Assembly (NCBI GenBank): GCA_029850565.1
Contig: JARCRR010000214.1
Coordinates: forward strand, 1-9,875
Source of the DNA: Gallionella sp.
GTDB taxonomy: Bacteria > Pseudomonadota > Gammaproteobacteria > Burkholderiales > Gallionellaceae
DNA length: 9,875 nt
Reading direction: 5' to 3'
The number at the start of each line of letters is the position of its first letter. Position 1 is the stretch's first letter. The notes under the pieces were generated by a model. The model was given only the letters and a program-made list of their open reading frames with translations, searched no databases and had not been told where the DNA came from. This document shows, piece by piece, positions 1 to 6,445 of this stretch. The position numbers and the translations under genes are program-made.

Positions 1-1089
1 GCGTACCAGCGTCTGGCCGTCCTTGCTTTGAGATCGCCATTCGGATGCAAGCCGGATCGCTTGCGGGTTGTATCCGCGCGGTAATTCCAAAGCGCGCTTT
101 ATTTGTTGCGGCGGTTCATTCAAGTTGGCGCGATAGGAAAGATGGGAGCGTGCGTTGTAACGCAGTCGCGCATTGACGGGCGATTTGCTCAGCATCTGGA
201 AATCCGGCGCGAAATCCGAGGGGGCGGAAAGTTGCGCCGGCATATCCAGTGCGAACAGCCAGAGCTTGTTATGCGGTTCCAATGTCACCGTGTAGTCCAC
301 GGTAGAGCCTGTGTTCTCGAGTGCAGGGCGTTGCAGGGTGGCGTTCCGGCCGCGCCGCCAGGTCGTGCCGTCGAAATCCCATAACACCGGGCCACGCCAG
401 TACATCTGTTCGCGCATCGGTGCTTGGCCGATGAAGGCGACGCGAAACGCCACCGCATCCGATAGCGAGAGCTTGCTCATGCTGCCCGGCGACATGCTGT
501 CGGAAAGACCGCTGGTGGCATAGGCATCCTGCGGCATGCCCCACAGCGGGCCTTGGATACGCGGGAACAGTACGAACAGGATGAGGGACAACGGGATGGC
601 TTGGAGCAACAGCAAACTTGCGATGCGCAAGCGCGGTTTGAGTGTCAGCGCACCCGTTTGCAGATTCACCCAGGTCGCCACGATGACGACGAGGGTGAAC
701 AGCATGAACAGCGCGGTCGGGATGCTTTGCGAGTAAAAGAAGTTGGTGATGATGATGAAACAGGTGAGATAGATCAGCACCGTGGCATCGCGCACTGCTT
801 TCAGTTCGAGCAGCTTGAGTGTTGCGAGCAGGATGAGCAGAGTGACGCCGACCTCGCGCCCGAACAGGGTGCGGAAACCGATGCCAATGGCGGCCACCCC
901 GGCGACGGTGATGAGCAATAACACCCAACGCGAGGGAAGCGGGTTGCCGCTGTAGGTGAGGTAAGCGCGCCAAGCCAGCAACATCGCACACATGGTGCTG
1001 ACCCATATCGGCAGATGTTCGGTATGCGGTACGCTGACCAACAAAATGGATGCGATGAGGCCGTAGACGAGTGAAGAGGTGAGCTTCAT
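1..1089 (-). CDS. tgpA: TgpA-type membrane transglutaminase, N-terminal part (runs off left edge)
   Basis: This is the N-terminal 363 codons of a TgpA/DUF3488 transglutaminase-like inner-membrane protein; the frame stays open to base 1. Roughly residues 1-180 contain about six hydrophobic membrane segments (near 5-20, 28-45, 54-72, 79-97, 101-142 and 156-176). A periplasmic part follows, with the family hallmark around 213-245 (FRVAF, then YWRGPVLWDFDGTTW). The transglutaminase core with its Cys-His-Asp triad should lie beyond the edge, so catalytic competence cannot be judged here. The start is the ATG at 1087-1089, which overlaps the DUF58 stop as ATGA, with a GGGTGAG stretch just upstream. 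That implies translational coupling. In Pseudomonas the family member is an essential periplasmic-facing transglutaminase whose substrate is not firmly known. Family assignment is secure from the motifs; the physiological role is not. Confidence 0.93.
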   Translation of the reverse strand, partial: MKLTSSLVYGLIASILLVSVPHTEHLPIWVSTMCAMLLAWRAYLTYSGNPLPSRWVLLLITVAGVAAIGIGFRTLFGREVGVTLLILLATLKLLELKAVRDATVLIYLTCFIIITNFFYSQSIPTALFMLFTLVVIVATWVNLQTGALTLKPRLRIASLLLLQAIPLSLILFVLFPRIQGPLWGMPQDAYATSGLSDSMSPGSMSKLSLSDAVAFRVAFIGQAPMREQMYWRGPVLWDFDGTTWRRGRNATLQRPALENTGSTVDYTVTLEPHNKLWLFALDMPAQLSAPSDFAPDFQMLSKSPVNARLRYNARSHLSYRANLNEPPQQIKRALELPRGYNPQAIRLASEWRSQSKDGQTLVR

Positions 1090-2039
1090 TTCTCACCCAT
1101 CCCGAATAACGCCAATCTGCGCAGACACTCGGCACGGTGCGACGGATTGTGCTGCGGTTCCAGTTCGCCATCCGGCAGACGTAAGCCGTAATTCAGACCT
1201 TGAACATCGGCATCCAGCACCCAGCGGGTAAGCAGTTCCAATTTGCGTTCCTGTGCGATGTTGGGCAATTGTGACCAATCCAACCACAGCGACTGCCCCT
1301 GTTGCGCGGAGAACTGTTTGACCTGTAGACCTTGTTCCCGTGCCAATGCCTTCCATGCGATGCGCGGCAAAGCATCCCCGGTGACGTAGTTGCGCAGACC
1401 GGAGAAATCCTCATCCCCTTTTGCGATCACCTTGCCTGTGCCGTTTTGAGCAGAGGCGGCGGGCAGCGGTCGGGGTGAGGCAGGCTTGGGATAGACCAGG
1501 CAGCGCACATCGAAATGGATGTAGGTCCATGCGTGGAACAGGCCGAGCGGGAAGTGGGTGTACAGCGATAACCTTTCGCTATCCAGCCAGCCGCGTTTCG
1601 ATGCCGGGATGGCGAGTTCTATCGGGGTGGAGCATTGCGCAGCAAGATCGAACACGGTCTCGTGTCCATCGTCGTCGTGCAAGTGGATCTGGTAGCGCGC
1701 CAGCGAACCGGGGTTGTTGAAATGGAACACGAAGCGCGCCTGTTCGCCCGCGAACACGGGTTCGACATATCCGGCGTGTATCTCCAGTTGCGCCAGATTG
1801 CGGAAGGCATACAGCATGGTCAGTCCCGCTGTGGTGGCGAGCAGGAAGGTGAGTACATAACCCAGACTCAGGTTGTAGTTGATGTCGCCCAGCAACATCA
1901 AGCCAAGCACGAAGGCGAAAGCGAATCCCTGGCGCGAAGGGATGATGTAGATGCGGCGCTGGTTGAGCACCACCGTGCCCGTCTCGACGGTACGGCGGAA
2001 GGCCCAGTTGCGGAAGATTTGTCTGAAACGTTTGAGCAC
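1086..2039 (-). CDS. DUF58 domain protein, partner of TgpA
   Basis: A DUF58 family protein of about 317 residues. After a short basic N-terminus it has two adjacent hydrophobic segments (about residues 38-51 and 59-78). The diagnostic DUF58 block comes later (about 207-234), reading GDEDFSGLRNY, then GDALPRIAWKALAR. The gene precedes tgpA and overlaps it by four bases (ATGA). DUF58 proteins are usually encoded between a MoxR-type AAA+ ATPase and TgpA; their biochemical role is not established. Start choice: an ATG at 2118-2120 would add 27 residues of unfamiliar composition in an AT-richer stretch. An extended -10 element lies inside those codons, and recognisable family sequence begins right after the GTG at 2037-2039. 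I therefore prefer GTG, although neither start has a clear Shine-Dalgarno. No moxR gene is adjacent: the next gene upstream is DUF1304 on the opposite strand. Confidence 0.88.
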   Translation of the reverse strand: MLKRFRQIFRNWAFRRTVETGTVVLNQRRIYIIPSRQGFAFAFVLGLMLLGDINYNLSLGYVLTFLLATTAGLTMLYAFRNLAQLEIHAGYVEPVFAGEQARFVFHFNNPGSLARYQIHLHDDDGHETVFDLAAQCSTPIELAIPASKRGWLDSERLSLYTHFPLGLFHAWTYIHFDVRCLVYPKPASPRPLPAASAQNGTGKVIAKGDEDFSGLRNYVTGDALPRIAWKALAREQGLQVKQFSAQQGQSLWLDWSQLPNIAQERKLELLTRWVLDADVQGLNYGLRLPDGELEPQHNPSHRAECLRRLALFGMGEK

Positions 2040-2110
2040 GGACTTTGATTGGCTACTTCCAAAATGAACATGAGCACTGCATGTTTTAAATTTCGAAGAG
2101 GGTCGATTGG

Positions 2111-2119
2111 ATTCTAGCA
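2111..2119 (-). promoter_or_regulatory. Candidate extended -10 promoter for DUF58-tgpA
   Basis: On the minus strand the bases read TGCTAGAAT, an extended -10 (TGn followed by TAGAAT, 5 of 6 to TATAAT). I see no good -35, as is common for extended -10 promoters. Transcription would begin near 2104. That places the ATG at 2120 outside the transcript and favours the GTG at 2039 as the DUF58 start, with a leader of about 65 bases. Assignment is by eye only. Confidence 0.35.
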
Positions 2120-2243
2120 TCGTGCCGCGTCAGGGCATGCGTATTGTCTTTGCAACATGCAGGCTCGGACCGCACATTCATGCGATGATTAAGTCTGGAG
2201 GCCTTGGCTTGTTCGGTATGGTAAATATATTCGGGAGATAACA

Positions 2244-2600
2244 ATGGCTCTTATCGCAAACATCGTCGTCGCGCTCGTGGCTTTGCTGCATGTCTATTTT
2301 CTTGTACTGGAGATGTTTCTGTGGGACAAGCCGCGCGGGCTGAGAACATTTCGCATGACACCCGAGAAAGCGCAAATGACGAAGGTGTTGGCTGCCAACC
2401 AAGGGTTGTACAACGGTTTTCTGGCAGCAGGTCTGCTGTGGGGGCTGCTGCTGGGCGATACCGGAACGGGCATCAAGATATTCTTTCTCGGCTGCGTGCT
2501 GGTTGCCGGGGTGTATGGTGCCATCACCGTGGGGCGCAAGATACTCTTCATCCAAGCCACACCAGCCGCGCTCGGTTTGTTGCTGATCTTATCGAGCTGA
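2244..2600 (+). CDS. DUF1304 family small membrane protein
   Basis: A 118-residue integral membrane protein of the DUF1304 family, for which I know no established function. Four hydrophobic segments are visible (about 3-26, 55-70, 77-96 and 101-117). The family signature is present: a histidine in the first helix (LLHVYFLVLEMFLW, 14-27), a short loop with TFRMTPEKA, and the highly conserved NQGLYNGFLAAG (52-63). Length and motif order fit a complete family member. A good Shine-Dalgarno, GGGAG at 2233-2237, sits six bases before the ATG. The gene appears monocistronic: it diverges from DUF58 (upstream gap of 123 bases to the alternative DUF58 ATG) and ends just before a strong palindromic terminator. 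The upstream gap has an AT-rich TATATT (2226-2231), but it is too close to the start to be a convincing -10 with room for the ribosome-binding site. Confidence 0.88.
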   Translation: MALIANIVVALVALLHVYFLVLEMFLWDKPRGLRTFRMTPEKAQMTKVLAANQGLYNGFLAAGLLWGLLLGDTGTGIKIFFLGCVLVAGVYGAITVGRKILFIQATPAALGLLLILSS

Positions 2601-2616
2601 CATTTCCTGCGCGCAA

Positions 2617-2650
2617 ATAAAAAACGCACGGCATGCCGTGCGTTTTTTAT
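2617..2650. terminator. Bidirectional intrinsic terminator between DUF1304 and rne
   Basis: A perfect 34-bp palindrome. A run of six A (2619-2624) leads into CGCACGGCATGCCGTGCG (2625-2643 region), followed by a run of six T. Either strand gives a GC-rich hairpin with a small CAUG loop followed by a U-run, the layout of a Rho-independent terminator. It starts 17 bases after the DUF1304 stop and lies 18 bases beyond the rne stop on the opposite strand, so it can serve both convergent genes. Confidence 0.93.
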
Positions 2651-2667
2651 GACTGCTGAATCGAAAC

Positions 2668-5166
2668 TTATTTCGGTTGCTGTGTCTCGATCATGACCAG
2701 CGGTTCGTTATTTTCCGCTGTGTAGACCTCACGCGGACGCTGGCGACGACGCGGTGCACGTTCCTGCGATGCGGGTGCAGGTGCGACGACCGATGCTGCT
2801 TTGTTCGGGTCGGTCTCGATCATGGTCAGGCCTGCACTGCTCAGATCCACTTTGACTGGCGCAGGAGTCTCTACTTGGACAACCGGTGCGGCGACTTGAG
2901 CGACAGTGGTCGGGTAGCAAACCACTTCAGTCGGCGTGAGACGCTTCATCGAATCCGGATAGGCCACGTACTCGCTTGGCTTGACGGTTGCAGGCGCCGT
3001 GTTGCGCGGCGCTTCTGGCGCGCGCGCGGCAACAGCTTCGTTCGTCACCTGGGTATCGACGATGTTGCTCTCATTGGTCGAACCGGCTGCATTCGGCTCG
3101 CGACGTTCACGTTCACGACGACCGCCGCGACGACCGCGCTTGCGGCCACCGCCTTCGCGACCGCCATTGCCTTCTTCACCTTGTTCGCCAGCGAGCACCG
3201 GCTTGACTGTCTCCAGCACCGGTTTTGGTTCGCGTGGTTCACGCGGAGGGCGCGGTGGGCGTTGTTCGTTGCGATTCTGCTGTTGCTGATCCTTGTTCGC
3301 GTTATCGGCTTTGGGTGCGTCATCGCGGTCGCGGCGTTGCTTGCCGCCCTCGCCGCGTTCACGGCGTTGGCGGTTGCCACCCTCGCCACGCTCACCGCGA
3401 TTGCCGCGATCACGACCTTGGTTGCTGCGCGCGCCTTTTGCGGGTGCGGCAGGTTTGGCAGGTTCGCTCTCGCCTCCCAATGACTTCAGCCAGCCGACCA
3501 GACTGCCGAGGAGAGAGGTCTTCTTCTCTTCCTTGACTTCATGCTTGGGTGCAGGTTGCGCTGGTGTGATGCCGCGTACAGCAGCTTGCGCGCGCGGTGC
3601 GGTCTTGGCGGCCTCTTGCGCGGCGGCGGCAGTCACTGCTTTGGTCTCTTCCGGCTTCTCCACCAGTTTGTAGCTGGCTTGCAGATGGTCGGCAGTGATG
3701 TCGTCCATACGCAGACGGTTCACCGTGTAATGCGGTGTCTCCATGTGCGGGTTGGGGATCAGAACGACGCTTACCTTGAAACGCGATTCGATGCGATGGA
3801 TGTCGGAACGTTTCTCGTTCAACAGGAAGGTGGCGACGTCCACCGGTACTTGCGCGTGGATGGCGGCACTGCTGTCCTTCATCGCTTCTTCCTGGATGAT
3901 GCGCAGGATGTTCAGGGCGGAGGATTCCGTACCGCGGATATGACCGATGCCGTTACAGCGCGGGCAAGTGGTGTGGTTGCCCTCTTCCAGACTGGGAGCC
4001 AGACGTTGACGCGACAACTCCAACAGGCCGAAGCGCGAGATCTTCGCGGTCTGGATGCGTGCACGGTCGAAGTGCAGGGCATCGCGCAGACGGTCTTCCA
4101 CGGCGCGCTGGTTCTTGGTCGCTTCCATGTCGATGAAGTCGATAACGATGAGGCCGCCCAAGTCGCGCAGACGCAACTGGCGGGCGATCTCGTCCGCCGC
4201 TTCCAGGTTGGTATTGAATGCGGTGGTCTCGATGTCGCTGCCGCGTGTGGAACGTGCGGAGTTGATGTCGATGGCGGTGAGCGCTTCGGTGTGGTCGATC
4301 ACGATGGCACCGCCGGAAGGCAGGTTCACCTGACGCGCATGGGCGGATTCGATCTGGTGTTCGATCTGGAAGCGCGAGAACAGCGGCACATCGTCGTGAT
4401 AACGCTTGATGCGGTCCACGTGGTCCGGCATCACGGTGCCCATGAAGGCTTGTGCTTGCTGGAAGATGTCGTCGGTGTCGATCAGGATCTCGCCGATCTC
4501 AGGATTGAAGTAGTCGCGGATGGCACGCACGACCAGACTGCTTTCGAGATAGATGAGAGAAGGCGCTTTCTCGGTTTGAGCCGCGCCTTCGATGGCGTCC
4601 CACAGTTGCTTGAGGTAGTTCAGGTCCCATTGCAATTCTTCCGCATTGCGGCCGATACCCGCGGTGCGCGCGATGATGCTCATGCCTTGAGGCACTTCCA
4701 CTTGCGACAATACATCGCGCAGTTCGTTGCGGTCTTCGCCCTCGATGCGGCGTGATACACCGCCGCCGTTCGGGTTGTTCGGCATCAAAACGATGTAGCG
4801 ACCCGCCAGGCTGATGTAGGTGGTGAGCGCCGCGCCTTTGTTGCCGCGCTCGTCTTTTTCCACCTGTACCAACAACTCCTGGCCTTCGCGCAACGCTTCC
4901 TTGATGGAAGAGCGGCTGTTGGCGCCGGATTGGTAATACTGGGGGGCGACTTCTTTGAAGGGGAGGAATCCGTGGCGGGTGCCGCCGTATTCGACAAAAC
5001 ACGCTTCGAGGCTGGGCTCGATGCGGGTGATGATGGCTTTGTAGATATTGCTCTTGCGTTGCTCTTTACCGGCGGTCTCAATGTCGAGGTCAACTAGTTT
5101 TTGACCATCGACAATGGCGACGCGGAGTTCTTCCGGCTGCGTCGCATTGAATAGCATGCGTTTCAT
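2668..5166 (-). CDS. rne: Ribonuclease E
   Basis: RNase E, 832 residues, the endoribonuclease that starts most mRNA decay and processes rRNA and tRNA precursors at the inner membrane. The N-terminus MKRMLFNATQ matches the E. coli enzyme closely. Visible parts: S1 domain (about 38-125); catalytic DNase I-like region with D300 in AIDIN and D343 in VIDF, equivalent to E. coli D303 and D346; zinc-link CPRC with C401 and C404. From about 505 the protein is low-complexity. It holds a probable amphipathic membrane anchor, SLLGSLVGWLKSL (551-563), an Arg/Gly/Glu-rich RNA-binding-like stretch (585-690) and a C-terminus ending VMIETQQPK. The tail is shorter than in E. coli (1061 residues) and should be the degradosome scaffold, but partner sites cannot be read by eye. 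The ATG has GGGAG eight bases upstream. The gene is divergent from rluC, as in E. coli. Autoregulation by RNase E is known in E. coli; leader hairpins here are consistent with it. Confidence 0.98.
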   Translation of the reverse strand: MKRMLFNATQPEELRVAIVDGQKLVDLDIETAGKEQRKSNIYKAIITRIEPSLEACFVEYGGTRHGFLPFKEVAPQYYQSGANSRSSIKEALREGQELLVQVEKDERGNKGAALTTYISLAGRYIVLMPNNPNGGGVSRRIEGEDRNELRDVLSQVEVPQGMSIIARTAGIGRNAEELQWDLNYLKQLWDAIEGAAQTEKAPSLIYLESSLVVRAIRDYFNPEIGEILIDTDDIFQQAQAFMGTVMPDHVDRIKRYHDDVPLFSRFQIEHQIESAHARQVNLPSGGAIVIDHTEALTAIDINSARSTRGSDIETTAFNTNLEAADEIARQLRLRDLGGLIVIDFIDMEATKNQRAVEDRLRDALHFDRARIQTAKISRFGLLELSRQRLAPSLEEGNHTTCPRCNGIGHIRGTESSALNILRIIQEEAMKDSSAAIHAQVPVDVATFLLNEKRSDIHRIESRFKVSVVLIPNPHMETPHYTVNRLRMDDITADHLQASYKLVEKPEETKAVTAAAAQEAAKTAPRAQAAVRGITPAQPAPKHEVKEEKKTSLLGSLVGWLKSLGGESEPAKPAAPAKGARSNQGRDRGNRGERGEGGNRQRRERGEGGKQRRDRDDAPKADNANKDQQQQNRNEQRPPRPPREPREPKPVLETVKPVLAGEQGEEGNGGREGGGRKRGRRGGRRERERREPNAAGSTNESNIVDTQVTNEAVAARAPEAPRNTAPATVKPSEYVAYPDSMKRLTPTEVVCYPTTVAQVAAPVVQVETPAPVKVDLSSAGLTMIETDPNKAASVVAPAPASQERAPRRRQRPREVYTAENNEPLVMIETQQPK

Positions 5167-5512
5167 TTATTATTCTCCCGCGCTCTGACACGGGCAGGGC
5201 AAAGCTACGCGCCGCTTAGCGCGCGAGAATCAGGATGTTCGGATGGTGATGCCTACGATAGTCCAAGTGCTTGTTCTCGTTATTAGCTTGTCTGTATCTA
5301 CGTGCTGCCGCAAGATCGGGCAACACGCCAAAAATTTTTCTGCTTGGTGCTTAGAGCGCGCAAATCAATTACCATCACTGCTTGTTTCCGGTGAGTGAGA
5401 TAACCGGGCGGGGCTGCTTCGTAGGCGGCTTGATTGCCTGCCTTAGGTTGGACGGGGAACTTAGCATCCCGTTTAACGAAGGCGCACACGCGAGGCGCGG
5501 AGTATATTCAAA
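5167..5512. other. Divergent rne-rluC intergenic region, 346 bp
   Basis: No gene is supported here. The rne-proximal third carries the two hairpins described separately. Possible but weak signals on the minus strand are TTGCCC (5323-5318) and TAGATA (5300-5295) with a 17-base spacer, which would give rne a leader of about 120 bases. Near the centre there is a ten-base AAAAATTTTT palindrome (5330-5339). The sequence AACAAGCA occurs twice in the rne-sense strand (near 5265-5275 and 5378-5388). On the rluC side, GGAG at 5499-5502 is the ribosome-binding site; no strong plus-strand promoter stands out. The only notable open frame (5298-5489, minus) starts with GTG and has no ribosome-binding site. 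Confidence 0.6.
5177..5223 (-). promoter_or_regulatory. Candidate structured leader of rne, partly covering the ribosome-binding site
   Basis: In the rne-sense transcript, CCCGUG (5194 to 5189) can pair with CGCGGG (5182 to 5177) around the loop UCAGAG, giving a six-pair stem with one G-U pair. The GGG of the stem is the first part of the Shine-Dalgarno GGGAG (5179 to 5175). A second stem, CGCGC with GCGCG (5223-5219 with 5212-5208, loop UAAGCG), lies just upstream. An AU-rich spacer AAUAAUAA separates the first hairpin from the start codon, a plausible RNase E cutting context. E. coli rne is autoregulated through hairpins in its leader; the equivalence here is inferred from position and shape only. 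Confidence 0.4.
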
Positions 5513-6445
5513 ATGAGTGGTTTGAGCAAAGAATCCGTCACTTGGGTCGAAATAGATGAGGGAAGCGAAGGTCAGCGCATCGACAATTTCCTCTTCAAAC
5601 ACTTGAAAGGCGTGCCAAAGAGTCATATCTACCGCATCCTGCGCGGTGAGGTAAGGGTCAACAAGAAGCGCATCGACCAGACTTATCGCCTGCAGTTGGG
5701 CGATCTGTTGCGCATCCCCCCCATCCGCGTGGCGGAAAAACCCGAGGCTGAGTACGTCCCTGCCACCGAATTCCCTATTTTGTTTGAGGATGAAGCACTT
5801 ATCGCCATCAATAAACCGGCCGGAACGGCGGTGCATGGCGGCAGCGGGGTGAGCTTCGGCGTCATCGAACAACTGCGCAGTGCGCGACCACAAGCCAAGT
5901 TCCTGGAACTGGTACACCGGCTCGACCGCGAGACCTCGGGTGTGCTGCTGGTGGCCAAGAAACGCTCCGCATTGACCGCCATGCACGAGATCATGCGCGA
6001 GGGCAACAGCGACAAGCGCTACCTGACTTTGGTGTTGGGGCAATGGAAGAACGCCAAACAACACGTGAAGTTACCGCTACATAAGTTCGACACACCGCAA
6101 GGCGAGAAGCGCGTCATGGTGCGCGAAGACGGGCAGGCATCACACACCATCTTCACGCTGCTCAAGAGCTATCCAGAATTCAGTTTGCTCGAAGCTCAAC
6201 TCAAGACGGGACGCACACACCAGATCCGTGTGCATACCTCGCATCTGGGGTTTCCTATCGCGGGAGACGACAAATACGGCGATTTCGCGCGCAACAAAGA
6301 GCTGATGAAGCAAGGTTTGAAGCGCATGTTTTTGCACGCCCACACCATCGCCTTCAACCACCCGCTCACGGGCGAGCCGTTGAGCATCACCGCACCGCTG
6401 GCGCCGGAATTGCAGAAATTCCTGGATAGATTGGATACGCGGTAA
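5513..6445 (+). CDS. rluC: 23S rRNA pseudouridine synthase RluC
   Basis: An RluA-family pseudouridine synthase of 310 residues. In E. coli RluC converts U955, U2504 and U2580 of 23S rRNA, the latter two at the peptidyl-transferase centre. An N-terminal S4 RNA-binding domain occupies about residues 20-75 (GQRIDNFLFKHL, then GEVRVNKKRIDQ). The catalytic block HRLDRETSG follows at 135-143, with D138 as the expected catalytic aspartate. Later family motifs are LKTGRTHQIRVH (230-241), KYGD (254-257) and RMFLHA (271-276). Length is normal for RluC (E. coli 319). RluC is chosen over RluA because of the S4 domain, and over RluD because of the position divergent from rne, as in E. coli. The start ATG has GGAG ten bases upstream. 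The TAA stop shares one base with the next ATG (TAATG), so the MFS gene is probably translated by re-initiation. Confidence 0.95.
   Translation: MSGLSKESVTWVEIDEGSEGQRIDNFLFKHLKGVPKSHIYRILRGEVRVNKKRIDQTYRLQLGDLLRIPPIRVAEKPEAEYVPATEFPILFEDEALIAINKPAGTAVHGGSGVSFGVIEQLRSARPQAKFLELVHRLDRETSGVLLVAKKRSALTAMHEIMREGNSDKRYLTLVLGQWKNAKQHVKLPLHKFDTPQGEKRVMVREDGQASHTIFTLLKSYPEFSLLEAQLKTGRTHQIRVHTSHLGFPIAGDDKYGDFARNKELMKQGLKRMFLHAHTIAFNHPLTGEPLSITAPLAPELQKFLDRLDTR

Noticed and set aside
269..1171. A 300-codon minus-strand open frame over the tgpA region
   Set aside because: It is out of frame with TgpA, rich in His/Arg, and resembles no family. The TgpA frame, open to the window edge, explains the DNA.
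2677..3483. A 268-codon plus-strand open frame antisense to the rne tail, rich in Ala/Leu
   Set aside because: Composition follows from the reverse of Arg/Glu/Pro/Gly codons of the low-complexity tail; no independent evidence of coding.
3541..4755. A 404-codon plus-strand open frame antisense to the rne catalytic region
   Set aside because: It is the antisense shadow of rne, whose minus-strand frame has all catalytic motifs. The antisense product has no recognisable domain and no ribosome-binding site.
5330..5339. AAAAATTTTT palindrome as a possible operator or terminator
   Set aside because: No GC-rich stem and no symmetric flanks; it could be a bent-DNA or UP-like element but nothing supports a specific role.
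5298..5489. A 63-codon frame in the rne leader that could be a leader peptide
   Set aside because: GTG start, no ribosome-binding site, no recognisable sequence, and its start lies far upstream of the only candidate rne promoter.
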